64,000 nt of DNA from Alentia gelatinosa (GCA_950022655.1 OX465580.1:100954797-101018796); one strand, 5' to 3'; positions 1 to 9,618 are shown, counted from the stretch's first letter. A program made the numbers and translations. The notes: generated by a model from the letters alone, not told the origin.

Positions 1-1650
1 AATTCGGCCGTTTATTTATAATAGAAGAGCGATTTATATTTTCATTATTATAATGGTATTAGGCACTTGCTGCAGTGTTGGCTTCACTCTAACAGCGCTC
101 GCCTCGTTCTGCACTCTCCTCCCAGATCTTTCGCGGCACTAGCGCTTGCTAATCTCTGCCTCAGCCCAACGCTGTTCCCTGGTATTTAAATAAGGACAGG
201 GGAACCAGCTAAAATTTCAGATTCAAAACAAGGCAACTGTCAAAAAGTTTTGAAACTCAAAGAACTCATATATTATGAGTTGTGAAATGTGGGAATTGTT
301 AAATGAGCCTAATAGACAATAGACAAGTATTTATCCTACCTCGTCTATGCTTTTGTATCACTAAAAGATAAATATTGAGTCAATGACCAACAGAACTTTT
401 TTTCATAGTAGCTGACATCCTGCTCTCTGATTGGTCAATATTGTTATTACTCTAGTGGCATAAAAAAAACTTTATGTCACGGCCTGCCACATAAAATTTC
501 CCTATGTTAAGTCTATGGCAGTTTTTTATTAGGGGTAGGATAACACATAAGGTGCTATCCACTGTAGAAAGTAATCCCAGAGATTCTATCTGGCTTTATA
601 TAAATAGCTACAGAAATTAGTGTATATTATTTACCAAATAAATATGTTCATCTCTATTTACAAGAAGAACACAAAATAAGCCCCCCCCCCAATCCCTGAG
701 AATTTATGATATTTGAAAAAACTGGCAGATGGGACAGATTCTGTCCCAAACAGGCAGGTCGGTGCAGAGATACAAGCGGCCGCGGGAAGTAGAGCGTAGG
801 ATATCTGCTAAGAGAGTGCTCGTTCTTGGGTGTGGAAATTTCGCTGGTGTGCGGCTGGTACTTAATCAAATACATAAAACCAGCGAAACCTGTTATCACG
901 GCGATCGCCGCGCCACGCTAATGTGCAAGTGGTGAATTCTATTATTTAGAACTAATGCAAAGGTAGGAAATTACTGTCATTTTACTGCATTTTGCCTCAG
1001 GAAACTGTCTACCACAAATTCAGAAATATACAACATATATTTATAAGGAAACCGCTGTTGATCTGAGATGTACCAATCTGCCTAGAGTAGAGCTCTATGG
1101 GTGTGCTCTCTGACTGTCTGCACCGCAAGACAGACAGAGCCTTTCGGACTATAGACTAGTATAGTTAAGTTAGTACCCGGCACCTACTAGCACAGTCTAT
1201 AACGAAATAAAACTACAGATCCATGATCCCCAGCATCCGTATGTAAAGAGTAAATTCAAAACATCGCGCGGAACTCGACAGATTTGATAGCTTTTGAGTA
1301 CGTATCTTAGAGCGGAAGAGCCAATATTGCTTCAAGTTCCATAATTTCATAGTAAAACTAAAACTGGTGAGATGTGATTCAGAAAGGCCGCTGAAAAAAT
1401 GCATTACGCCTTTACGGTAACTAAACAAGGTAGGTTGAATTCCTATGTCATTAGATAGGGAACGAGGATCTGCAGTTTTAGCCGAATACCAAATGAAATT
1501 GATACTATACCAGTATGAGAATGCTAGTCCATAAAACAATAATAAACTTCGCCTGCGTAAACTGAAAAGTAAACCGTAACTAGGCACTGGACGCCATGTT
1601 GATTGGTGCTGTAGTGTTGTGCACAAATTAATTTTTTCCCCTTGTTTACA
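1..1650. other. No gene recognised
   Basis: AT-rich intergenic DNA. Open frames here are short or lack family motifs, including a 172-codon - strand frame at 1213-1731 that partly overlaps a duplicated unit. A small hairpin is visible around 1110-1140 (CTGACTGTCTG and the facing CAGACAGAG). I see no protein family, RNA gene or complete transposon. Confidence 0.5.
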
Positions 1651-1796
1651 CACTGCACCGCTAGAGCAACCTACGGAAACTCTTTTTGCGGCACAATAAA
1701 CCGGAGCGGCGCAGTGTAAGAGTGAGTGCACACTGCACCGCTAGAGTAACCTACGGAAACTCGTTTTGCGGAACGATAAACCGGAGCGGCGCAGTG
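1651..1796. repeat. 66-bp unit in tandem with inverted termini
   Basis: Two 66-bp copies lie at 1651-1716 and 1731-1796, 80 bp apart, differing at a handful of positions. Each begins CACTGCACCGCT and ends AGCGGCGCAGTG, so each has imperfect terminal inverted repeats of about 12 bp. This looks like a tiny MITE-like unit or a solo terminus that was duplicated. CACTG termini occur in CACTA-like DNA transposons, but no transposase or clear target duplication is visible, so the class is open. Confidence 0.55.
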
Positions 1797-2308
1797 AGGA
1801 GAGTGCAGTTACGCTACCTTGCACAGGTACAAAAATATGAGGTATCAGTACAACCACAGAGTAGAGAGATATCTATTTACTCTATGGTACAACCCCAGTT
1901 TTGCCACTTTCAAAACTTCAATTAGCCTTAAAGTAAGCAATGTTAATTACCTTGGCTTAGGAGAACATGGTAAGTATTAGTGAAGGACCTTATTCGAAGG
2001 GTTTGTGGCTTTTTAAGCGACGCCTCCGTAACACTCATGATTTATACTTTATAGTTATACTTATTACCTACTGATAAGTACTATATCTAATACTCCGAGA
2101 GGCTCTGAATGTCTAGCCAGGCAAAGTTTCTGGGACTACGGCTGTAGAAGTCAGGCGGGCGAGTGTAAACGATTTTAGTTGGAAACGGGACCCTTAAATT
2201 AAAAAAAATCTGTACTGCATCCTAGATAAATAAGGATCTGCTTCCTTGTCACTGTAGGCTCAGATGGTGTGTGAGCCGATTCAGGCTGCATCGAGTAAGA
2301 AATTCTAT

Positions 2309-2756
2309 TGTAGTACAGAACGACTAGGACACGCACAGGTACAGTTCAATAGTTTATTCACAGGCACTCTCAACGGAGGCTGGTAGACAAGCTTGACAGG
2401 TACGTACCTCCGGCACGTTAAGCGTAATATGTAACCAACGTAATCACCCACTTAGGGGGGAACTCTCAGGTACTCCGACCAGGTAAGTAACCGTGGAGGG
2501 TGCCAGACAGGAGGTTCGCAGGGAGCCTTCCGGAGGTGGTTCGGGCCCAGTCTCACGACGGACTGCCGTCCGGAGGGCATCCGGAGACTTATATAATAAG
2601 TCGGCCGGATGTCCCCCGACGTCACTTCCGGGACCAGGGCGACCCCTGGTGGGCCCGCGGGGTGTCACCGAGGCAACACTCCGGAACCCCTCCGAACCCT
2701 CCGGAACTCCGGAGGCGCCTCCGGACCGGAGGCGCCCCTCCGGAAGGCTCACCACA
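2309..2756 (-). repeat. 3' LTR of Ty3/gypsy element
   Basis: This 448-bp copy matches 10984-11431 throughout as far as I can compare by eye. In the element's orientation it starts at 2756 (TGTGGTGAGCC) and ends at 2309 (GTACTACA). It holds TATATAA at 2589-2595 and AATAAA at 2353-2358. It also contains the perfect palindrome CCGGAGGCGCCTCCGG near 2709-2724 and several further CCGGAG/CTCCGG motifs, so the U3 end is strongly self-complementary. Confidence 0.95.
2353..2358 (-). terminator. Polyadenylation signal in the 3' LTR
   Basis: AATAAA on the - strand, 45 bp before the LTR end, placed to end the element's transcript in the 3' LTR. The same hexamer is at 11028-11033 in the 5' LTR. Confidence 0.6.
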
Positions 2757-3315
2757 CTCTCCCCCCCCGACTGACACCCATCCGCTCTGAAACCAGAAAA
2801 ATTGACTCGAAAAAGTTGACTCGAAACCTACCCCTTTGGTAAACAACCCCCCCCCAAACATCAACGTCCACGTGATTAACCTGTATACTAATAACAACAC
2901 TCGCTGGCCTCAGGCCCAAAAGTTCAACGTAACACAACGGTGTCCCAGCGGTCCCTGGGTCCGGAGAGACCCTATCCTCCGCTCGTCGCGCTGGGTCGGC
3001 TATTCTCTCGCTGTTAGGGGGGTTCCCTGGCGACGTCGTCCTCCCCGCGCCGTCACGAGCTTGACTCTCCCGGTCCTCTGGTACCGCCTGGTACTGCAAC
3101 GGCAGCTCCTGACTCCGGTCCCCGTCTGTCCACCGGCCTCTGCGACTAACCCGGCGGCCTGGCCCACCGCCCTCCGGGAGTTCCGCCTCTGGTCCGGCCC
3201 AGTCCCCCGTCACTGCCCTCCCGTCGCCTAGGAGAAACCAACACCCTCCGATTACTCGAGTGACACAACAGATCAACCAACACATAATTGCGAGAGGCAA
3301 ATCGACTGCGTTCAT
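2749..3315 (-). CDS. Small in-frame ORF after Pol stop, hydrophobic N-terminus
   Basis: A 188-codon frame begins at the ATG 9 bases after the Pol UGA (3325-3327), in the same frame, and runs 8 bases into the 3' LTR. Residues about 4-28 are strongly hydrophobic (LPLAIMCWLICCVTRVIGGC), like a signal peptide or transmembrane helix; the rest is Arg/Gly/Pro/Glu-rich with no known fold. The stop context is UGA-CAG-UUA, matching the stop-CAR-YYA pattern of leaky stop codons. It could be a readthrough extension, a separate small protein in the position of env, or chance in GC-rich DNA, where long open frames arise easily. No envelope hallmark (furin site, fusion peptide, second membrane anchor) is seen. 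Confidence 0.3.
   Translation of the reverse strand: MNAVDLPLAIMCWLICCVTRVIGGCWFLLGDGRAVTGDWAGPEAELPEGGGPGRRVSRRGRWTDGDRSQELPLQYQAVPEDRESQARDGAGRTTSPGNPPNSERIADPARRAEDRVSPDPGTAGTPLCYVELLGLRPASVVISIQVNHVDVDVWGGVVYQRGRFRVNFFESIFLVSERMGVSRGGRVW
2757..2768 (-). other. Polypurine tract
   Basis: Directly upstream of the 3' LTR the - strand reads GGGGGGGGAGAG, an uninterrupted purine run in the place where plus-strand priming occurs in LTR retrotransposons. Confidence 0.8.
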
Positions 3316-3324
3316 GGCTAACTG

Positions 3325-4704
3325 TCAACTATCAGGGAAAATGTGTGTACTCACCGGAGGAGGCATCTTCCGGTAGATCGTCGCCGTCGTAGTGACCATC
3401 CTGTAGAGGCCGTCGCCCACGATTTCTACTCTGGAATCGCGGTGGCCTCCGACTGCGGTGTAGCCCGCGCCCAACTCGGGGGCCTGGAGGTACGTGGACC
3501 AGCGGCCCAGGCGGTCAGGATTGGGGCCCGGGGCCCACGGCACCCACACCGGTCCTTCCGGGTACCCATCACAGCGGTGGGTGGCTGGCTGGGTTGGCCC
3601 CCTCGCGGCCTCCGGGCCAGGCGGGGGGGGCGGCTGTGTCGGCTCCGGACCAGGCGGGGGTGGCGGCTGCGTCGGCCCCCTCGCGGCCTCCGGGCCAGGC
3701 GGCGGCGGTGGTGGCGGCGGCGTTGAAGGGGGAGTGGCGGCTGACTTCTTCCCCTTGCTCTTGCCCTTACCCTTCCGTAGGGGAGCTGTCTCCGCAGGCG
3801 GCTCCGGTCGGCTGCCCGGCTGGGTCGCCTGACCCGTGCGGCTGGCTGCCGGCGGCGAGCTGGCCCGACTCGGGGGCCGGTCCACGTTGGCTTGTCGGAG
3901 GCCCGCCCGCTGGAAGGCCTGGGGGCCCTCCGGGGACGCCTGGAGGAACAGCTCCCCATCCTCCCGGAGTGTGCCCAACAGGGGCACCGGGGTTCCTGGC
4001 GGCATCACCACAGATTTATCAAAGTTCAAGGCCGTAACAACAGCAAGCTCGGGGAGGAGGGGGCCCACTTCCTCCGGCCCGTCACCTCCTGCCCAGGAGG
4101 GGCCCTGGAGGGGGTCCTCCTCCGTCCCCGGTAGGTCTTTGGCCTGGACGATCCGGGTGGGGCTGGCCGGGTGGCGCTCAGTCCTGGCTTTCTTCATCTT
4201 GGGTCGGGGGAGGTCTGACCTGGCGCGGCTGGACTCTCCGGAGCGTGCGGCGACCCGGGGGGAACGCCGGACACTCGTCCCTGCCTGGGGCTCCTCGGTG
4301 CACAGCGCCTCTAGGTTCCTCGCGGCTTCCACCAGTTCCTCGTCCTCACCCAGCACCACTCCGGGGGTCCCTAGAGATGACTCCACCGATGAAGGGGGGT
4401 CCTTGCTCCTCGCCGGGGGGTCCTTGCTCTTCACCCTACCACCGGCCTCCAGGGTAACCATCCGTGGCGAGGGGATGTCCGCCGGGTGGGTATGCCACCG
4501 GTGCTCTGGGTGCTTCCCCCTCAGATGGATCTGCAGGTCGTGCTTTCTATCTTTCGCATACACTTGGCGACATCCCTCCGCAGGACACGACCACCCTGGA
4601 GTAGTGCGGGCGGAGTGGCAACGCTGGTGCCTCCGCATGTTATCACGTCGCGAAAATGTCATCTCACATTGAGCACAGGTGTAACTTTTACTATCCTTCC
4701 CCAT
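3325..4704 (-). CDS. Zinc-finger module at Pol C-terminus (possible ORF3)
   Basis: The last 459 residues of the Pol frame could also start independently at the ATG at 4704 (MGKDSKSYTC). Finger 1 is C-x2-C-x12-H-x3-H (YTCAQCEMTFSRRDNMRRHQRCH). Finger 2 is C-x4-C-x14-H-x4-H (SCPAEGCRQVYAKDRKHDLQ and on), two residues longer than usual between Cys and His. Then follow an acidic stretch, basic segments, KGKGKSKGKK, and a Pro/Gly-rich repeat (about 3590-3720). Ordinary Ty3 elements lack this. It could act in nucleic-acid binding or targeting, or be captured host sequence; function is not shown. Whether it is made as part of Pol, from a subgenomic mRNA or by reinitiation cannot be told. A consensus splice donor GTGAGT lies at 3349-3354 on the same strand. 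Confidence 0.6.
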   Translation of the reverse strand: MGKDSKSYTCAQCEMTFSRRDNMRRHQRCHSARTTPGWSCPAEGCRQVYAKDRKHDLQIHLRGKHPEHRWHTHPADIPSPRMVTLEAGGRVKSKDPPARSKDPPSSVESSLGTPGVVLGEDEELVEAARNLEALCTEEPQAGTSVRRSPRVAARSGESSRARSDLPRPKMKKARTERHPASPTRIVQAKDLPGTEEDPLQGPSWAGGDGPEEVGPLLPELAVVTALNFDKSVVMPPGTPVPLLGTLREDGELFLQASPEGPQAFQRAGLRQANVDRPPSRASSPPAASRTGQATQPGSRPEPPAETAPLRKGKGKSKGKKSAATPPSTPPPPPPPPGPEAARGPTQPPPPPGPEPTQPPPPPGPEAARGPTQPATHRCDGYPEGPVWVPWAPGPNPDRLGRWSTYLQAPELGAGYTAVGGHRDSRVEIVGDGLYRMVTTTATIYRKMPPPVSTHIFPDS

Positions 4705-7700
4705 CTCGCAGTCGGAGGGTGACGATGGCGTACCAAATAGCTGCCTGGATAGCTCGTCTCTGTTACGCGTGCCTGGAGAGACTGGCTTCCTCCGGGGTGA
4801 CGTGCGCAATGCAGCGCGATGACGAGGGTAACCTCGCTCTCGCTCAGTGGCTTCCCTACGGGCTGCCCCGAAGCGAGGGCGAGAGCCCCCCCACCGGTCC
4901 CCCCCTCTCCAGCGCCTCTCGTTACGCCTCCGATTGCGAATCTTTTTAGCAGCATCCGACCGCCCACTTACCCTGGTGGTCTCCAGCATCTCCCTCCTGG
5001 CTGACTTGGCCCTTTCGAGGGCGTGGCCCTCATCCCCTCCACTCTCTCGTATCACCCTAGCTATCTCACTCCGCATCGTGGATGGACTGCCAGCAGAATG
5101 TAAACATTCGCTGGTGCCCACCCCTCTCCGGTCCGTGACGCGCCCAATCGTCGGGAACCAGCTGCAGCGCTGCTGTTCCCGCCTCCTCCCTCCTCGAACA
5201 TGACCACCCTTCCCTGAGTGCCTACGGCCGAACCTCTCCGTGTGACGGTGGTTAACCTCTCCGATAGGCCTCCGCACTTCGTCTCGTTGATCCCCAGGGG
5301 GTAACACCGTGGTTCGCAAGCCACAAGGCTCTCCCTGGTGCAGACGACCACCTTGATTCGAACGAAAGTGGCGGCTGTTCTGCTCTACGGAGGCCCCCCC
5401 GCCTGACCAAATCAGCGCGCGTCGTGCCGGGAACAGGCTCCGGACCGGCTGTTCCCCCTTACTCCCCCTGGCCTGTGACGGATGCGTCGCGTGGAGAGCA
5501 GAAGCTCTGTTAAGTCGCTTGTGCCCTCTCCAGCCTCCGATACGCGTTAATGGCACTCCCCTCAGCCCTCCGCCGGTCTTCAGTAATGGCCGCCGGCAAG
5601 TAGCGGCCCCCCTACGACCAATAACGGCTGCCTGGGCCCCAGAGCCGAGCAGAGCACGGCTGTTCCCGCCACCGGAGGCCCCCCCCAGTAGCATCGCACG
5701 GCACCGTGTTGTCCGCCTCCGCAGGCCTTGCTCTCCCGTTAAGGGGCGCGGACAGTCCTGGGGGCCGACCGAGCGGCGCCCCCTCCCCAGATCGACCCCG
5801 GGAGGGGGCCGGCAGTCACTTCCCCCCTCCGTGGCCGGTGGAACACCGGCCTCCCCGACGGCCGGCCCCACGTAAGGGCGGGGGGGAAGCCCCCCTGGCC
5901 CCCCTCCCAGGGCCAGCCGTCGTACGCGATCCCCTACGGGGGGAGCAGATTCAGGGGCGACGGTGTCCGGAGGCCGACGTGGGCCAGGCTTCAGCAGATC
6001 CCCATGCACAATCCTCGTTTTTCGCCCCTGTCGAATCTGATATACTACCCCTCCGATGCGCGTGATCACTGTCCAGGGGCCCGTCCAGAACTGCTGAATC
6101 TTCGGGCACCGCCCTGGTTTACGGAGGGGGTGAAAGAAATATACTTCACTCCCCTCGGCAAACTGAGAACCCGCTACCCGGGCGTCGTAGCTACGAGCCT
6201 GCCTCCGCACGCATCCGAGTGAATGGGCTCGCGCGTATTCGTGACTCCGTGCCAGCCGCCGCTGTAGCCTGGCCACATATTCATCCTCCGAGAGAGGGTC
6301 AGACTCCGGGTATAAGACTGCGAGGGGGCCGGCCACCTCCCTACCCAGCATCAGGGCATTCGGAGTCTGGTCCGTGGACCGCTGGACCGAACTCCGATAA
6401 GCTGCCATCACCAGAGGTAGATGGAGGTCCCAGTCCCCCTGTGATTCGTCCACCACCGTGGTCAGGAGGGCCTTGATGGTCCGATTCATCCGTTCCACCA
6501 GCCCATCACTCCGGGGGTTAAACGGGCAGGTCCGGGTCTTGGTGATACCCAGTATGCGGAGGGTCTCCTGAAACACCTTACTCTCAAAATTCCGCCCCTG
6601 ATCGGAGTGAATCACCAACGGGTAGCCATACCGACAAATAAACTCCGATACTAGCACCCGGGCGATAACTACCGCCTCCTGAGTGGGGACCGCGAACGCC
6701 TCCGACCACCGCGTAAAATAATCCGCGATCACCACTATATACCGGTTGCCCCGTTCCGTGACCGGCAGGGGGCCCATCACGTCCAGGGCCACCCTCTCCA
6801 ATGGGGCTCCGGCCCCAACGTGTCCCATCGGGGCTCGGCGCTTCCGTGGAGGGTCCTTACTCCGGAGACACGCGGGGCACGAGGCACACCAGTCTATCAC
6901 GTCAGCCCTATAACCAGGCCAATAATATGCAGCCTGACAGCGTCGTAGTGTCCGCGCGGTCCCGAAGTGCCCCGACAGGTGGGACCCGTGAAGCTCATGG
7001 AGGACCATCCGCCGGTCCCCAACAGGCACCGCTACCTGGAACTGGGTATCGCCCCCTGGTTCCACCCAGGGCCGGCCCAAAACTCCCTCGCACAGTTGAA
7101 GGCGATCGAACTGGGACTTCCAGGCCCGGACCTCGCGGGAGTCCGCCTCCACCAAGGGGGGGGGGCGACCGGCCCTTATCCCCTCAATCAATTGCTGCAA
7201 GACGGGGTCTTCTTGCTGAGCCGGGCCCCAGCCCCGCCCTCGTGGCTGCTCCGGCCGAGGGCGGCCCTGGGGGCCGCCAGCCACTACCGCCCGTCGCCTG
7301 GTGGTAATGCGTCGACAGAAACCCCCTGCCTCCCAACCGCACTGGCCACAGGGTCGCCTAGACAACCCGTCCGCATTTCCGTGTTGCTTGCCCGGCCGGT
7401 GCTCGATCTTAAAATCGTACGTGTCCAAAACCTGTACCCATCGGGCTACTTGCCCCTCCGGTTCCTTAAACTGGGTGACCCACTTTAAGGCGGCATGGTC
7501 TGTCCTGATACGGATAGGCCGGCCCACTAAGTAGTGACGGAATCTTTTAAGGCCAAAGATAACGGCGAGGAACTCCCTCCGGGTGACACAATAGTTCCGC
7601 TCGGCCCGGTTTAGGGTACGGCTAGCATACGCTAATACCCGTTCGCGCCCCTCCGAGTGCTGGGACAGTACCGCGCCCAACCCGACATCGCTAGCGTCCG

Positions 7701-9618
7701 TGTCCAAGATCAGGTCCCCGTCCTCCTGAGGATAGGCCAGCACTGGGGCGTCGATGAGGGCCGCCCGGAGAGCTCGAAACGCCTCTCGGCACTCGGATGA
7801 GAACTTAAACGGGCCCTTCGCCTTCTCAGATAGTGCAGTTAGGGGCTTGGCCACTGTCGCGAAGTTGGGTACGAACGACCTGTAATAACCGGCCAACCCG
7901 AGGAAACTGCGAACTTCGTGCACATCCCCTGGCTCGGGCCAGTCCCGCACAGCGGCTACTTTCTGTGGGTCGGTGGCAATACCGGCCCCCGACACGACAT
8001 GGCCCAAGAATTCCACCTGTCTACGCAACAGGTGACACTTCTTAGCCTTCAATTTTAGTCCGGCGTCCTCCAGGCGCCGAAGGACCTCGTCCAGGCGGCC
8101 AAGGTGTTCCTCCCTTGTCGGTGCGAACACGATCACGTCGTCCAAATACACCAGGCATGTTTGCCACTGCAGGCCCCTCAGAGCCAGTTCCATCAATCTC
8201 TCGAAGGTCCCTGGTGCGTTACACAATCCGAAAGGCATCACGCGGAACTGATACAGCCCATGATGTGTTGTGAACGCGGTCTTGGCTCGATCATCGGCCG
8301 CTACCTCCACCTGCCAATATCCAGAGGCCAGGTCCAGGGTGCTGAACCATTGGGCCCCCGCCATTGAATCCAGGGAGTCATCGATTCGGGGAAGGGGGTA
8401 TGCATCTTTGACCGTGCATGCGTTCACCCGACGATAGTCCACACAGAACCTAGCGGTACCGTCTTTCTTCCGTACCAGCACGACCGGGGAGGCCCAGGGG
8501 CTCTCGGCCGGCTCAATCACGCCTTGTCGTAGCATGTCCTGGACCTGCTGGGTCACTACGTCCCTTCGATGGGGAGCTAACCGCCGAGGCGGCTGCTTGA
8601 CCGGCCTGGCTTCCCCCGTGGGGATAGAGTGCTGCACTAAGTCCGTTCGTCCCATGTCCTGTCCGTCTCGCTGGAACGCATTCACATGGCGTTGTAAGAC
8701 CGTGGTCAGTGGGGCCTGATCTTCTAGGGCCACTCCGGTCAACAGCTCCGCCAGTACCTCGGGTGGTAGCGTGGTGAGTCGGCGGCACTGTTGACCCGCC
8801 TCTGGTGGGCCCCTTTCGGGGGCCAAGGCCTCCACATGCCCCAACGTGGTTCCTTGATATACCGACAGCGTGTCAGCCCCGGGGTTCAAGACCCTGATGG
8901 GTACCTGTCCATCCTCAGGAAAGAATACCGCCCTCCCTACTCGAAAAGGGTTGTTACTGGTAGCCTGGGGCTCCAGTAGAGCGGCCTCTCCGTCTCTCCA
9001 GGCCCCTATCACCTCTCCATCTACTATCACTTCTCCTTGCCCCCGGATCTGAGTAGTGTGGCGGCAGACTACCCTACATCGCTCTCGCGACTCTGGCCAC
9101 TCCAGATGCCCCTGGCGCAGGTCCACGGAGACCCCGTGGGACCGAAGGAATCCAGCTCCTAGAATGGCATCCGAGTCTACATCCGCTAACGCCATTTCAA
9201 TCGTCACCTCCCTTTCCCCTAGTCGGAGCGGAACTTGCAACTTCCCTTCCAGCGCTAATGGCCTTCCGTCCGCGCAGTAGATGGGCTGCGTGGACGCAGT
9301 CACCTCCCCCGGTTGCTGGTGCTTCCTCCACCAGTTCTGAGATAGGATATTAATTCCAGCCCCAGTGTCCACCAGCAGCTGTATGGTCTGTCCCCATATT
9401 GTCCCGGTTACCACGAGCCCTGACCCTTGCGCCTCCTGCTGCCCGCGTATCAATCCTGACTTCGGCCTCTGATCCGTCTGCGGAGCGACCCCTGCCCGAC
9501 CGGCAGCCGGGGTCGCTTCTAGTTTTCCGCCGGTTCCGGGGTCCTGGGACTCCTCTCTCTCCGGCCTCGTTGAGGACAATCCCGTTTGAAATGCCCTACC
9601 TGGTGACATAGAAAACAC
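3325..9618 (-). CDS. Pol polyprotein with long C-terminal extension
   Basis: A single open frame of 2097 residues counted from its first Met; the real N-terminus is likely a frameshift product joined to Gag. Protease: LLVDTGAGINILS, residues about 81-93. Reverse transcriptase: about 340-545, with FSTLDLASGYWQ, MPFGLCNAPGTFE and the catalytic YLDD near 491. RNase H: about 635-750, with LDTDASDVGLGAVL and RTDHAALKWV. Integrase: HELHGSH...CASCPAC zinc site (about 874-917), then the DDE core with LDVMGPLP, VIHSDQGRNFES and GLVERMN (about 945-1045), then a GPWTVI-containing C-terminal domain ending near 1215 (base 5973). All key residues are present. The next 880 residues are not part of a normal Ty3 Pol: an Arg/Gly-rich stretch, two C2H2 fingers and a Pro-rich tail. 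Confidence 0.93.
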   Translation of the reverse strand: MFSMSPGRAFQTGLSSTRPEREESQDPGTGGKLEATPAAGRAGVAPQTDQRPKSGLIRGQQEAQGSGLVVTGTIWGQTIQLLVDTGAGINILSQNWWRKHQQPGEVTASTQPIYCADGRPLALEGKLQVPLRLGEREVTIEMALADVDSDAILGAGFLRSHGVSVDLRQGHLEWPESRERCRVVCRHTTQIRGQGEVIVDGEVIGAWRDGEAALLEPQATSNNPFRVGRAVFFPEDGQVPIRVLNPGADTLSVYQGTTLGHVEALAPERGPPEAGQQCRRLTTLPPEVLAELLTGVALEDQAPLTTVLQRHVNAFQRDGQDMGRTDLVQHSIPTGEARPVKQPPRRLAPHRRDVVTQQVQDMLRQGVIEPAESPWASPVVLVRKKDGTARFCVDYRRVNACTVKDAYPLPRIDDSLDSMAGAQWFSTLDLASGYWQVEVAADDRAKTAFTTHHGLYQFRVMPFGLCNAPGTFERLMELALRGLQWQTCLVYLDDVIVFAPTREEHLGRLDEVLRRLEDAGLKLKAKKCHLLRRQVEFLGHVVSGAGIATDPQKVAAVRDWPEPGDVHEVRSFLGLAGYYRSFVPNFATVAKPLTALSEKAKGPFKFSSECREAFRALRAALIDAPVLAYPQEDGDLILDTDASDVGLGAVLSQHSEGRERVLAYASRTLNRAERNYCVTRREFLAVIFGLKRFRHYLVGRPIRIRTDHAALKWVTQFKEPEGQVARWVQVLDTYDFKIEHRPGKQHGNADGLSRRPCGQCGWEAGGFCRRITTRRRAVVAGGPQGRPRPEQPRGRGWGPAQQEDPVLQQLIEGIRAGRPPPLVEADSREVRAWKSQFDRLQLCEGVLGRPWVEPGGDTQFQVAVPVGDRRMVLHELHGSHLSGHFGTARTLRRCQAAYYWPGYRADVIDWCASCPACLRSKDPPRKRRAPMGHVGAGAPLERVALDVMGPLPVTERGNRYIVVIADYFTRWSEAFAVPTQEAVVIARVLVSEFICRYGYPLVIHSDQGRNFESKVFQETLRILGITKTRTCPFNPRSDGLVERMNRTIKALLTTVVDESQGDWDLHLPLVMAAYRSSVQRSTDQTPNALMLGREVAGPLAVLYPESDPLSEDEYVARLQRRLARSHEYARAHSLGCVRRQARSYDARVAGSQFAEGSEVYFFHPLRKPGRCPKIQQFWTGPWTVITRIGGVVYQIRQGRKTRIVHGDLLKPGPRRPPDTVAPESAPPVGDRVRRLALGGGPGGLPPRPYVGPAVGEAGVPPATEGGSDCRPPPGVDLGRGRRSVGPQDCPRPLTGEQGLRRRTTRCRAMLLGGASGGGNSRALLGSGAQAAVIGRRGAATCRRPLLKTGGGLRGVPLTRIGGWRGHKRLNRASALHATHPSQARGSKGEQPVRSLFPARRALIWSGGGASVEQNSRHFRSNQGGRLHQGEPCGLRTTVLPPGDQRDEVRRPIGEVNHRHTERFGRRHSGKGGHVRGGRRREQQRCSWFPTIGRVTDRRGVGTSECLHSAGSPSTMRSEIARVIRESGGDEGHALERAKSARREMLETTRVSGRSDAAKKIRNRRRNERRWRGGDRWGGSRPRFGAARREATERERGYPRHRAALRTSPRRKPVSPGTRNRDELSRQLFGTPSSPSDCEMGKDSKSYTCAQCEMTFSRRDNMRRHQRCHSARTTPGWSCPAEGCRQVYAKDRKHDLQIHLRGKHPEHRWHTHPADIPSPRMVTLEAGGRVKSKDPPARSKDPPSSVESSLGTPGVVLGEDEELVEAARNLEALCTEEPQAGTSVRRSPRVAARSGESSRARSDLPRPKMKKARTERHPASPTRIVQAKDLPGTEEDPLQGPSWAGGDGPEEVGPLLPELAVVTALNFDKSVVMPPGTPVPLLGTLREDGELFLQASPEGPQAFQRAGLRQANVDRPPSRASSPPAASRTGQATQPGSRPEPPAETAPLRKGKGKSKGKKSAATPPSTPPPPPPPPGPEAARGPTQPPPPPGPEPTQPPPPPGPEAARGPTQPATHRCDGYPEGPVWVPWAPGPNPDRLGRWSTYLQAPELGAGYTAVGGHRDSRVEIVGDGLYRMVTTTATIYRKMPPPVSTHIFPDS

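Noticed and set aside
1213..1731. 172-codon - strand frame
   Set aside because: No recognisable motif, unusual composition, and its start overlaps a duplicated MITE-like unit.
2444..2900. Several 80-100 codon frames on both strands in the LTR
   Set aside because: They occur identically in both LTRs and result from GC-rich palindromic sequence without stops.
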